Source of the DNA: Rapana venosa
Lineage: Eukaryota > Mollusca > Gastropoda > Neogastropoda > Muricidae
Direction of reading: 5' to 3'
DNA length: 64,000 nucleotides
NCBI GenBank assembly: GCA_028751875.1
Contig: CM054140.1
Span: 11,642,981 to 11,706,980 of the forward strand
Shown here: positions 12,020-23,503 of the stretch, one piece after another
How positions within the stretch are numbered: the first letter of the stretch is position 1
Layout of the letters: each line of letters starts with the position of its first letter
Program-made: the position numbers and the translations under genes
Notes under the pieces: generated by a model
What the model was told of the DNA's origin: nothing
The model's database searches: none
What the model saw: the letters and a program-made list of their open reading frames with translations, nothing else

Positions 12020-12106
12020 AATGATTGAGTGCAAGCGCTTCGATTTGTTTGTTTTTTACAAGATTCAGCGCTATATAAATTCCATATATTATTATTATTA
12101 TTATAA
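12020..12106 (+). mobile_element. short 'GCGCTATATAAAT' SINE-tail element
   Basis: It reads 'gattgagtgcaagcgcttcg' ... 'cagcgctatataaattccat' and then (ATT)n. This is the forward copy of the element at 10984. Confidence 0.75.
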
Positions 12107-12924
12107 GGAATCTAGTCAGTTTATTTCACCGTGTATCTTAATATTCATAACCTGGTTTATTTTCCTACAAGGTTTTTTGGTCCACACTCTGTCTCAGACA
12201 ACATTGACCGAGGACCGCACAGAGTATTAAGAGATGAGAGAGCAAAAACTGCGGTGTAAAAGTTTACAGGGCCTTCACTCTGTCCTCTGCTTGTTTAGAT
12301 GTTGGCGACTTTGCCAGGTCCTCTGGGGGGGTTTTGGGGGGGAGGGGGGGGGGGAGGGATTTAGTCTCTTTCTATATTTACTTTTTTCTTTAAGACATTT
12401 CTTTTTCAGTGTGGAGAGTCTATTTTTGCATTTATTTCTCACTCTCAAGCATGTGTGGGTGGGTTTTTTTTTCCATTTTAGAGACTTTTTATTTTGCATT
12501 TATTTTGCTGTGGATTTTTTTGTTTGTTTCGGTTTTGGTTTTTTGCCATCTATTTTTTATTGACTCTGCCCATGCATTTGTTTCACACTTTTAAAAGCAA
12601 ATCTGTGTCCTGTCGAAAGTGTCTCTGGTGTTTCCTGTTTAAAACCAGTCCCAAGATATGTTTACTCTGACAGATTGTCCCATAGACTTTCCTGCCAGTT
12701 TTGTGTAACAGTGTGAAGGGGAGGGGGAGAGAGAGAGAGAGAGGAAATTAGTTCCATTTGTATGCATCTATATGTGTGTACATGTATGTGAGTTTGGGGG
12801 GGGGGGGGGGGGGTGGGTGCTTTAGTTTTTGTAATTTGGTTTGTTGGGGGGTGGGAAGGAGGGTGTCTATGAGAGTGATTTCCTGTGCTGAAGAGAAAAG
12901 TAAGAGTGCATTGAGTAATGAGTG

Positions 12925-13145
12925 CTGTGAGCGCAACACACCCAGCTAGAAAGTGAGAGATCAGGGGCTTGATCCCCATTTGAACCCAGACGTTTCTTCT
13001 GTCCACTACACTGGGAGCTTGTCTTTTGAATGAGACAACAAACTGACATTCCATATTCCTGCAACTCTTATTTTGTGATGTAGGAGAACCCACAGCAACA
13101 AGGGAGTTGTCATTACGAAACTCTATTGAACAAAGCCACTCTAAG
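12925..13145 (+). mobile_element. SINE family E, degenerate
   Basis: It shares order and wording with 49400-49640: 'ggggcttgatccccatttga' and then 'tcttttgaatgagacaacaa', followed by an 'agagaacccacagcaac'-like end. It is diverged. Confidence 0.5.
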
Positions 13146-13432
13146 AAAAAGGTAAAGGTGTCCCATAACTTATAAGGTCGTAGGGGAGCGAGGCGTCAGA
13201 GACCTCACTTCTCTAGGGGTCAGCATATTGAGAGCGGCGCCCATCTCCTCTCCCTCACTGCTTTACCTTCCCTGACCCTAAAGAGGCAGGTACACATTTA
13301 CAGTTGGGGGAACTGCACTGAAGCCAAGGCACACAAACAATCACCCATCCAAGTGGTAATCGTGCTCGATGCAGCTTAACTTGGCTGAGGGAAAGTGAGT
13401 GCTCCAACCACTGAGCTATCCCGTCTCCGTCA
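13146..13432 (-). mobile_element. SINE family A copy
   Basis: The + strand runs from 'ggtaaaggtgtcccataact' to 'ccactgagctatcccgtctc'. It is collinear with the copy at 8585 and reverse to 40331. The tRNA-like A-box region is at the right end. Confidence 0.85.
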
Positions 13433-13594
13433 CTCTATAGGGAAGCAAATCCACATACAAAGAGAAGAAAAATGTATTCACAAACATTTTTAAAGAAAAG
13501 GTGGCACTGTTCTTGTGGCAATGTACTGTTCTCAGGAACAAGAGCAACCCCAATTTCATACGGATAATTCTGCTATGACTAGAACTAGTGTACA

Positions 13595-13830
13595 GTACAA
13601 TACAATTTCAATACAGTACAGTACAGTACAATACAAGACAGTGCAATGAGTTGCTAACACAAGGTTTTGTGTTGTAGTGTAAGATTCAGTAGTAGAATGA
13701 CTGAAAGTGGTATACAATACAAAACAATACAATACAAGACATTACATTACAATTGAAGACAGTTCAATGAATTGCAAACACAAGATTTCATGTTGTATAC
13801 ATATGTGCAAGAATCGGTCGGTAGTAGAAG
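13595..13830 (+). repeat. diverged ~115-bp tandem duplication
   Basis: Two copies (about 13595-13697 and 13710-13830) share 'caatacaagaca', 'caatga.ttgc.aacacaag' and 'cagtagtagaa'. Both are built on short 'acagt/acaat' repeats. Confidence 0.5.
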
Positions 13831-15029
13831 CAGCTGCAATAAGTAGACAGTAGAGTGTTTTCATCTGTCACACCCAGTTCTTTTGTTTGGGGTTTGGTTG
13901 GGGTTTTTTGATAGAGTTGAAAATCAACTGAGAAAGGAATGCCAATGTTTGCAGACACAAGAGACCAGGTCTATTTTGGGCAAGCTTGACATCGGACCAG
14001 GATGCAGTCAGAAAGTTGATTGGTTAACTGACAGGTTTTAAATTGTCAAACGACTTTATAGAAAATGCTGCCTCAAAACTATCTTTTTACTCGTACATTG
14101 CATTTATGTGTCATTGTCTTCATAGTTTAATTTTTGTATTATATTTTCTAAGCAAAAAAATCTAGATTTTTTTTTTTTAGGTGAAATTGGATCTGACCAA
14201 AACTAAGGATAGAAATTTTTTTCCACATAGACTGGTCAGTTGCTTTGCTTTTTTTTAGTCACTGCATTTTTTGGTCTTTTTTTTTCTTTTAATTGTCATG
14301 AAACACAGTCTTAGAAGCATTATGGTTTTTCCCCCTTTGTTCTGTCCCTTCTGGCAGCAATTTGGAACTGTTTGTCAGAAGTAAATGTCCGCCATCGTTT
14401 TTTGGTCCCCTTATGGACACTATGGACAAGTGGCAATATTGTAGGTGTCAGTTGATTATATATGACGATGTTATTTTGTTATATGGAGTTGTATCAATTG
14501 CTGTACTGTTATTTGATGAAAAAGGTCCACTAAAATGGAGGGATTGTATCATTATACTGTACATGTTCAGTTTTGGTGTTCATAAAACCTGTGAATCCTG
14601 TGAGAGTAGCAGTCTAGGTGGATTTGAATCTGAGCACTGTCTGTGTGTCGTAAAACAAACAATTAAACAAAATTAACTAAGCCCTCGGTTTGCTAGTGAC
14701 GTCATCGCTGAAACATTCTGTACCTGTTGAAAGACTAGAGGGTTTTTTTATGATTCAATGCTCATTTTCTTTTGTTTTAAAACTTTACGGTTTGAATTTG
14801 TGATGTACATATGTTCAATTTTGCTAAGTTCTGAAGTATGAACCTACCATTTTTTTCAATGGGCAAAAAAAGTTGGTTTTTTAAAAAAAATGCTCAGTCT
14901 CTGCTCAATGTCTGTAAAGTCATCTGAAAGCCTGGTTAGAGTTCTGTCCCTTCCCCAATTACCTATGCATGGTTGAAAGGTCAGACAGTGGTATGTGTGG
15001 CCCTGATTGGAATTGTGAGCATGGCTAAA
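13831..15029. other. AT-rich intergenic sequence
   Basis: There are T-runs and an unsupported 104-codon frame (14362-14676) with no domain. Nothing else is recognised. Confidence 0.35.
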
Positions 15030-16200
15030 GTGTGAATGAGTCAGTTACCTGGATATTGTGAGCAAATGGATGAGTCAGTGTAGTTACCTGGATATTGTGA
15101 GCATATGGATGAGTCAGTGTAGTTACCTGTAGTTACCTGGGTATTGTGAGCATATGGATGAGTCAGTGTAGTTACCTGCATATTGGGAGCATATGGTGGA
15201 TGAGTCAGTGTAGTTACCTGCATATTGTGAGCATGTGGATGAGTCAGTGTACTTACCTGTAGTTACCTGGGTATTGTGAGCATATGGATGAGTCAGTGTA
15301 GTTGCCTGCATATTGGGAGCATATGGTGGATGAGTCAGTGTAGTTACCTGCATATTGTGAGCATGTGGATGAGTCAGTGTAGTTACCTGTAGTTACCTGG
15401 GTATTGTGAGCATATAGATGAGTCAGTGTAGTTACCTGCATATTGGGAGCATATGGTGGATGAGTCAGTGTAGTTACCTGCATATTGTAAGCATGTGGAT
15501 GAGTCAGTGTAGTTACCTGTAGTTACCTGGGTATTGTGAGCATATGGATGAGTCAGTGTAGTTACCTGCATATTGGGAGCATATGGTGGATGAGTCAGTG
15601 TAGTTACCTGCATATTGTGAGCATATGGATGAGTCAGTGTAGTTACCTGTAGTTACCTGGGTATTGTGAGCATATGGATGAGTCAGTGTAGTTACCTGCA
15701 TATTGGGAGCATATGGTGGATGAGTCAGTGTAGTTACCTGCATATTGTGAGCATGTGGATGAGTCAGTGTAGTTACCTGTAGTTACCTGGGTGTTGTGAG
15801 CATATGGATGAGTCAGTGTAGTTACCTGCATATTGGGAGCATATGGTGGATGAGTCAGTGTAGTTACCTGGGTATTATGAGCATATGGATGAGTCAGTGT
15901 AGTTACCTGGGTTTTGTGAGCATATGCATGAGTCAGTGTAGTTACCTGGGTATTGTGAGCATATGGATGAGTCAGTGTAGTTACCTGGGTAGTGTGAGCA
16001 TATGCATGAGTCAGTGTAGTTACCTGGGTATTGTGAGCATATGGATGAGTCAGTGTAGTTACCTGGATATTTTCAGCATGAGCATATGCATGAGTCAGTG
16101 TAGTTACCTGTAGTTAGCTGGATATTGTGAGCATGTGTGTGTGTGTGGATGAGTCAGTGTAGTTACCTGTAGTTAGTTGGATATTGTGAGCATGTGTGTG
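15030..16200. repeat. higher-order minisatellite rich in TGAGTCAG
   Basis: The ~39-46-bp monomers contain 'gagcatatggatgagtcagt' and 'gtagttacctg'. From about 15123 to 15840 three monomer types (plain, with an extra 'gtg', and with a doubled 'agttacctgt') form a 130-bp higher-order unit repeated at least five times. The right part (15850-16110) reverts to plain monomers. I count about 27 copies of TGAGTCAG. Six minus-strand frames reading 'MQVTTLTHP' are shadows of the 130-bp period. Confidence 0.95.
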
Positions 16201-17939
16201 TGTGTGTGTGTGCATGAGGAGTTGGTTTAGTTACCTCAGAGTGCTGTGCTGGAGGAGTGTGCAGCGAGTTTTCAAGCCCAAGTGGTTCAGCGTGCTGTCG
16301 GTTTTTGTATTCTCATGAAATTGTCATTCATCCAAAATGCAAAGAGCACTCGGGCCATTTCGGTTGTTTGATTTTTGTTATGGTTTGGTGTTGGTTTACT
16401 GATTTGGTTGTTTTGTTGCTGTTGCTTTGAAGAGAGATCCAGTGATATTGTTTGATCATTTCTTTCATACACTGTTACCCGCCTGTCAAATTCCAAATTA
16501 TCAGAGATCCATGTAAATATGTTTATAGCGAGACACCAAAGTAGCATTACAATTTTCAGAGAGAGAGAGAATGTGTGTAGGGGTATGTGTGTGTGTATGC
16601 ATGTATGTGTGCGCATGCATGCATGTGTGTGTGTAAAGAGTTTGACTGACAAGATGTTTATCAGAGGGTTGTTTTTTCCATATACTTCATTGTCCATTCA
16701 TACTGCTGCAAAGGCATACTTATAAATATTTTCTATGTGGACAAGTATTTCTCTCCGAGGGTGAATGTTTTTGTAGTTTTTAAGATTGTCAACAAAACTC
16801 AAATGTTTGGGGAGGGGGGGGGGGGGGGGGGGAAATGGGGGAGGGTGGTTGCTGGGTTTTTGGTTTTTTTATTGATGGATTCACAGATTGGTTTTAACAG
16901 TCTGCATTGAAAACAGATTTTGTGTCAAAGTGACACCACAGGGGTTCCATTTTGGACTGGCTTTTTTTTTTTTTTTAACCGTCACAAATCTTTGATAGAT
17001 TTATATGACACCAACATTAAAAACACCAACAACCGCTTAAATGTTGTCACCTGGGGTTGTTGCACATATTATCTCGTACTTAACCAGAAACAAACAATCA
17101 CTTGACTGGAAGTGAGCTTTACTGTTACTTCACCTCGCTTCCATTGATATCATCATGGCAGTTGTCAGGCTTTTGTTGTTCATTTTTCATTTTCATCTCA
17201 CTTCAAGTCACGGCAGATTTCTCTACATCAAACTCGGGCTGCTCTCCCAGGAGAGAGCGTGTTGCCACAAGAGCAGCGCCACCCAGAGCTGTGTATATTG
17301 ACGATATTTTAATCGTAAACTGTTACTGACATGTACTTGTTGTTTTTTCTTGGTGTTTTTGTGTGATACCGATGTTTCGGAATAGTCTGTCATGTTTGCT
17401 TGAAGCTGTGTCAAGATAGAAAGACCCCAAATGTTGTCATCTTTAGAGTCCTTATCCATCGATTTACAAACCCAACTCCAGTGTCTTTGGTGAAATCTAG
17501 CATCTATATTTGAAGAAAAAGGTAGAGAGCTCTTTTGTATATGACATTTCTTGTTTATTGTCAGATGTTTTATCTTCAAATCATGAAACCCAGTGAAAAG
17601 AAAGTGGTGGGTGTTGTTGTTTCTTTTTGTCCATAATTGGTGAAGAAATGCTTGTAAGAAAACGGAGAAAGGTGGTTTCTTCTTCTTCACCTCCATTCGG
17701 TTGACGAATGGAATACGAAGTGCTTGTAATTTGAGATCAACTTAGCAGTAAGAGGAAATATAAATACACATGCATGCACATATGCACACACGTGCGCGCA
17801 CACATACATACACACATGCACGCACACACGCATGTACACATACACACGCACTCGCACACACACACTCAGAGAATAATTATTAAGGTTATCAGTACTCTGT
17901 AAGTGCTAGGCCAGACCACACCTAGACATTATTATTATC
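16201..17939. other. intergenic
   Basis: G-run at about 16808-16833, a GT/GCAT-type microsatellite at about 16575-16635, and a CA-type microsatellite at about 17765-17865. No gene is recognised. Confidence 0.35.
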
Positions 17940-18290
17940 TTTTTTTTTATAAATTCTTTTGTATCGAGGATAATGGTATAAGCACTATGTGCTTTTTTAC
18001 ATCCAGTCCCTGTGTGTTTGCAGTTTTGTAAATTCTGTCATCTGTTCCCACTGGCAAACAGTGGCCTACTCTTTCAAAAAGCGGAACAGGGTTTAACATG
18101 TGCGCAAGATGTTCTGCGTGCGTTTGCACACGGGGCCTCGGTTTATAGTCTCATCCGAAGGATTTTTGGGGAGAGTGGAGTTGGAACTACTGATGTTAAC
18201 TCCAGGGGAAAATATCCCCTTGAACGGGAATCGAACCCGGGTCGTCGGATTGCGAGGGCAATGTTCTAACCACTAGGCTATCCCGTCTCC
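17940..18290 (-). mobile_element. complete SINE family B, tail type 1
   Basis: On the minus strand the head begins near 18290 with a tRNA-like A-box region ('gggatagcctagtggttaga') and a B box ('gggttcgattcccg', about 18225-18240). The body follows ('actataaaccgaggccccgt') and then tail 1 ('acatagtgcttataccatta'). This is the best full-length reference copy in the window. Confidence 0.85.
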
Positions 18291-18565
18291 CTCCCTATCT
18301 TATTCATGGTCATATTGTATCGTCATCAATACCATCACCTGCTTGATGATAATCTTTCATAGCAATCATAAGTCAACAACACACAAAAATATGATTTTGC
18401 AATGATGATGTGTTGGTGTGGTCTCCAGATGCAAGTATTTGGTTCCTGTGGTTCTGCGCCTAAAGCCTTCTTATGACATCCAGTCTCAAGACATATTTAT
18501 TTCAAACCTAAGATTTTCCTCTCCTGCTTCATCTCATAGCTTTTCCCTGCCTTCAACAGCATGTG

Positions 18566-18569
<4 letters not shown>

Positions 18570-18630
<61 letters not shown>
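18570..18630 (+). repeat. (GT)n microsatellite
   Basis: An uninterrupted TG run of about 60 bp. Confidence 0.95.
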
Positions 18631-18634
<4 letters not shown>

Positions 18635-18692
18635 CACATTTGGACTTGCTGGAACTATTACTTGTTACTGGTTGTATGACTGTAAGAATGGG

Positions 18693-18772
18693 TTGAGTGC
18701 AAGTGCTTTGATTTGTCTCTGCAAGATGTAGCGCTATATAAATTCCATTTATTATTATTAATATTATTATGG
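18693..18772 (+). mobile_element. short 'GCGCTATATAAAT' SINE-tail element
   Basis: It reads 'gttgagtgcaagtgctttga' ... 'tagcgctatataaattccat' and then (ATT)n. Confidence 0.7.
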
Positions 18773-19196
18773 CAATACTGTTGTATTTGTTGTTACTCTT
18801 GATAGAGTGGTTAGGCTGGCGGGCTCCCAGTTTCTTCAAAATCATTTCAAATCTTTAGTTTAAAATAAAGAAAATTGTCACATAGAACATTGATACACAC
18901 CAATTTGTGACTGGCCCTTAGTAGTTAATAAATCGCATGGACATCCATGAAATGATGTACATTTTGGGATTCTGAGTTTGGTTTTTTTATTTTGGTAAGA
19001 GAAGAGTAAAGTCATTGATTGATTTTTTCTGAATAGTTTTATATCACTCTGTACACCTTTTTTTCTTTTTTAACTGAATGCTGTCAGCGATATCTTGTTC
19101 ATATTTTGTTGTCTGTTCTGTGTGAGAGAACAAAACCTAAAACCACGCAAGTATGCCTTGAAGCGTTGATGTGATTATTTTTTGTTGTTTATGCAT

Positions 19197-19545
19197 TTCC
19201 TTGGCTAGAGCTCCGAGGTTGACACAATAGTGAGATTTTGGGTATGCAACCGTTAACCCCCCCCCCCCCCCCCCCCACCATTAAGGTAGCTGCAAGCAGA
19301 CTTCAGGGATGGTGTCTAACTATGACACCTGCTTTCATGCTTTTTTTTGTCATTCATTCCTACTGGCATGCCATGGCCTACTCTTCTGAAAGGCGGAACT
19401 GTTTTTTAATGTGTGGGCAAGATTTATGCCTGCGATCGCACACAAGGCTTCAGTTTATAGTCTCCTTCAAAGGCCATTTTGGGGGGGGGGGAGTGGTGTC
19501 AGTACTGATGTTTAACTCCCATGGATATGCAATTTCTAATAATAG
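19197..19545 (-). mobile_element. SINE family B, tail type 2
   Basis: The + strand shows 'agagctccgaggttgacaca', a pure C-run (about 19258-19276), 'gtagctgca', the 'tggcctactctt' body and 'ttatagtctccttcaaaggcc'. The head is degraded. Confidence 0.75.
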
Positions 19546-19572
19546 GTGAAGTTTCTGCATTTGTGTGTGATA

Positions 19573-19606
<34 letters not shown>

Positions 19607-19855
19607 GACAGTGTTGATATTTTGTCCAATTTGTATTATTAAAACACTTGCAGCATCTTCTTCTTCACTCAGATAGATGTTAGGGGCAATATTTTTTTCT
19701 GCATAATTGTGTGTGTGAGAGAGTGAGAGGGGGGAAGGAAACAGTGCGTCTTTATACATACAAAATTTGACTTTTGCTTTTGCTATTAAAATACACGTTA
19801 GCAATGTTGGTGTTTCCCTTATCAGTTGGAGACTGACTCTGTATGTGTGTGTTTC

Positions 19856-19863
<8 letters not shown>

Positions 19864-19916
<53 letters not shown>

Positions 19917-19930
19917 CGCGCGCGCGCGCT
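19864..19930 (+). repeat. (TC)n followed by (CG)n
   Basis: About 37 bp of TC repeats run directly into about 28 bp of alternating CG (19901-19929). Alternating CG is the classical Z-DNA-prone sequence. Confidence 0.95.
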
Positions 19931-19939
19931 CACATGTAT

Positions 19940-20275
19940 TGGGAACAGATGACAAAATTTACAAAAACCGCATACACACGGGGACAGGATGTAAAAAAGC
20001 ACATGAGCGCTTATTCCGTTATCCTCGTAGTCCTTCGGATGAGACTGTAAACCGAGGCCCCGTGTGCGAACGCATGCAGAACATCATGCGCACACGTTAA
20101 ATCCTGTTCCGCTTTTCGAAAGAGTAGGCCATTGTGTGCCAGTAGGAACAGATGACAAAATTTACAAAACCGCATACACACGGGGACTGGATGTAATAAA
20201 GCACATGAGTGCTTATTCCATTATCCTGGATATAAAAGAATAAATAAATAAATCTTCGATATAAAAGAATAAATA
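19940..20275 (+). mobile_element. SINE family B, tail type 1, with duplicated tail
   Basis: Body and tail 1 occur, and then the 'acagatgacaaaatttacaa' to 'cattatcctgg' segment occurs again. The left part (19943-20035) is a tail joined to the body of a second copy (20035-20275). It ends in (AATA)n. Confidence 0.75.
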
Positions 20276-20402
20276 AAGTAATAATAACACATGCGTACAC
20301 ACACACACACACACACACACACTGCAATGTTGAGTTTTAAGTGTTTTTAGGACATTTTTCTGCACCTCATTTCACTTTTTCAAAGTACAGATCTGCAGTA
20401 TT

Positions 20403-20403
<1 letters not shown>

Positions 20404-20465
<62 letters not shown>

Positions 20466-20530
20466 ACTGTACTGTGAGTGCGCGTACTGTACTGTACTGT
20501 ACTGTGAGTGCGCGCGCACGCACGCGTGCG
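20404..20530 (+). repeat. compound (TA)n(TG)n(ACTGT)n microsatellite
   Basis: A TA run (20406-20445), a TG run, repeated 'actgt' blocks, and GCGC/ACGC alternations follow one another without a gap. Confidence 0.9.
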
Positions 20531-20732
20531 TGTGTTTGAAAACTATGTGTGGGAACAAACGTACGCCTTTATGTTAGATACATTATGTCACTCGATATCA
20601 AAATCGGAAGCAAATGTTGGACTCTGTCCCATAATGATTTACACTATGTTATATTTACACACCGCATTTTCACGTGCGCACACATGCACGTGCACACGCA
20701 CGCACACACATACACACACACACATACACACA

Positions 20733-21065
20733 CCGGGATAGCCTGGTGGTTTGATGCGCTCGTGATCTGCTGACTGGGATTCGAATCTCGTTCAAGAGGA
20801 TTTTTCCTTTGGAGTTAACATCAGTGCCGACTCTACCCTCCCCAAAAAGACCTTCGGATGAGACTATAAACCAAGGTCCCGAGTGCGAACGCACGCAGAA
20901 CATCTTGCCCACATGTGAAAACCCGTTCCGCTTTTGGGAAGAGTAGGCCATTGTGTGCTGGTGGGAACGGATGACAAAATTTACAAAACTGCGTCATCGG
21001 GGTTCTGGATATAAAAAAACACCACATAATGCTTATTCATTTTTCCTCGAAATAAAAGAAAAAGG
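20733..21065 (+). mobile_element. SINE family B, tail type 1, full-length
   Basis: The head is 'gggatagcctggtggtttga' with a B-box-like 'gggattcgaatctcg'. The body is 'actataaaccaaggtcccga' and tail 1 ends 'gcttattcatttttcctcga'. It directly follows a CA microsatellite. Confidence 0.8.
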
Positions 21066-21379
21066 AAAAAAAGGAACACACACACAGTATAGCCTAGGTT
21101 TCCCTCACTGTCACATCACCCATATATTGATCTAGAATAATAACATCATACCAGATTAATTGAGTTCCAAGGTTTATTATAGCAATCGTATACCATTAAA
21201 AAAAAAAAGTCACTAGGGAAAATAACGAAAAACATGCACAATACAAAAAAATATATATAGATATATATATGTACATATAAGAAAACTTGCAATGTTGGAA
21301 AATCATGTCAACACCTAGCCACATAAATAAAATTTGTTTTTTTAAACGAAAACCGCTTTAATTTGTTGCTGTTGTTGAT

Positions 21380-21478
21380 TAGTTCTTGGGCTAGAGCTCC
21401 ACCCACACCAATGGTGAGATTTTGCATATGTGACCGTTTTTTAACCCAGCATTAAGGTACCCGCATTTCGACTTCTGA
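21380..21478 (-). mobile_element. tail-2 fragment of SINE family B
   Basis: 'ggctagagctccacccacac', 'ggtgagattttgcatatgtg' and 'taaggtacccgcatttcgac' match the tail-2 module only. Confidence 0.7.
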
Positions 21479-21857
21479 TTAACTGAACACCTGTTGGAGC
21501 TGATTAACTGAACACCTGTTGGAGCTGATTAACTGAACACCTGTTGGAGCTGATGTTACTGAACACCTGTTGAGAGTTGATGTTACTGAACACCTGTTGG
21601 AGCCGATTTTACTGAACACCTGTTACAGCCGATTAACTGAACACCTGTTGGAACTGAGTAACTGAACACCTGTTAGAGCTGAGTAACTGAACACCTGTTA
21701 GAGCCGATTAACTGAACACCTGTTAGAGCTGAGTAAGTGAACACCTGTTAGAGCTGATTAACTGAACACCTGTTAGAGCTGAGTAACTGAACACCTGTTA
21801 GAGCTGATGTTACTGAACACCTGTTGGAGCTGATTAACTGAACACCTGTTAGAGCTG
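21476..21857 (+). repeat. ~25-bp minisatellite, about 15 copies
   Basis: The core is 'actgaacacctgttggagct'. There are two length variants: linker 'gattaa' or 'gagtaa' (25 bp) and 'gatgtt' (26-27 bp). The array starts exactly where the truncated SINE tail ends. Confidence 0.95.
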
Positions 21858-23003
21858 TATTTTGGGGGGGACTAGAAGACAGGTAATACCAGGTAGTCAT
21901 GAGAAAGTTGGAAAGGATCACCAAAATGAGGATTGCATGTGTTCTTCCAGTGCTGACCCAGCCCATGCATATTATTGTGGTTAGGAAGCTAGCAGACAAC
22001 AAAGGACTGAGGTGCCGTGAGTACAGTGTCTGCTGGTTTTTCTTTCCAAATCAAACCTACCCACTTTGTGCAAATTCACACGAGTTTTGAGTCAAGGCCT
22101 TGTCTTTCACACACAAAAAAGGCATGTTCATTTCTGTGGACGCGTTAGTACGTCTGGTATGAATACAAGAATGATATATTATATAACAAAATTGGAAGGT
22201 GGGAAAATCCAAATCTGGTGTGTAGTGCTTAAGGAAAATTTGTTTTGGCTTGATTGTATCAGAGTCCCAGCGGAGTTGTCCGATTTATTGACTGCGCAGA
22301 CAGAGCAATACCATTGTCTATTAAAGGAATGTTGTTGTTGTGAGTGCACTTACATCACAGCCGAGATTTCCGAGTTAGGGACTGTAAAAGGAAGATATAC
22401 TGTTCGCTAAGTTTTATATTCTTTAGGTGTTTGACTATTTGGGGTATTTACCTTTTAGGTATTTACTGTTCGGGGATTTTTTTTTTCCTACTTGGGACAA
22501 TGACATCTTACTTAGCCACATGTAGGGGACAAAAAGAGATGAATTGTTGTTGTTGTTGTTGTTGCAAGCAACGTTTTAAAGCAATCGTTAATGCAGCAGT
22601 AGACATGTATCCAACCAATGCTTGTCACAAAAATGATATAATTTAAAACTACCGATACTCCAAGACGCTTTGAATATTTTGGGCTAAAAAGTTTAATCAC
22701 TAAAATTTCATTACAAACTTCTACACATGCTGAAGGATTCACATACCTGGACTTTCAGAAACATTTTCTTGGCAGTTCGATTGCTCAATCAGCGAAATGT
22801 GACACTATCAACCGTTATTTACATACATATCTATTTTTTTAATAAAACCTATGGCTTTGTACATCACACATGATTCTTCCACTGTTGCTTTACTACTAGT
22901 TCACGCGCCACACCAGGACACAAACAGCCCAGCATGGCACTGCATGACACGAACACTGGTGCCATCTTCCGCTACCGAATATTTAGGGAAGCCATCCTCA
23001 AAG
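21858..23003. other. intergenic to gap
   Basis: A (GTT)n run lies at 22546-22565. No gene is recognised. Confidence 0.35.
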
Positions 23004-23503
23004 NNNNNNNNNNNNNNNNNNNNNNNNNNNNNNNNNNNNNNNNNNNNNNNNNNNNNNNNNNNNNNNNNNNNNNNNNNNNNNNNNNNNNNNNNNNNNNNNN
23101 NNNNNNNNNNNNNNNNNNNNNNNNNNNNNNNNNNNNNNNNNNNNNNNNNNNNNNNNNNNNNNNNNNNNNNNNNNNNNNNNNNNNNNNNNNNNNNNNNNNN
23201 NNNNNNNNNNNNNNNNNNNNNNNNNNNNNNNNNNNNNNNNNNNNNNNNNNNNNNNNNNNNNNNNNNNNNNNNNNNNNNNNNNNNNNNNNNNNNNNNNNNN
23301 NNNNNNNNNNNNNNNNNNNNNNNNNNNNNNNNNNNNNNNNNNNNNNNNNNNNNNNNNNNNNNNNNNNNNNNNNNNNNNNNNNNNNNNNNNNNNNNNNNNN
23401 NNNNNNNNNNNNNNNNNNNNNNNNNNNNNNNNNNNNNNNNNNNNNNNNNNNNNNNNNNNNNNNNNNNNNNNNNNNNNNNNNNNNNNNNNNNNNNNNNNNN
23501 NNN
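23004..23503. other. assembly gap (500 N)
   Basis: Exactly 500 N, the usual placeholder for a gap of unknown size. Open frames crossing it are meaningless. Confidence 0.99.

Noticed and set aside
14362..14676. 104-codon frame on +
   Set aside because: AT-rich, no recognisable domain. Expected by chance in a 64-kb window.
15041..15831. Repeated 'MQVTTLTHP' minus-strand proteins
   Set aside because: Shadow of the 130-bp higher-order repeat. Each frame closes within about 76 codons and there is no splice or start context.
18224..18290. Possible true tRNA gene
   Set aside because: A and B boxes are present, but the sequence continues into a dispersed SINE body found many times. It is a SINE head. 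The same holds at 20733, 35150, 40331, 51288 and 59486.
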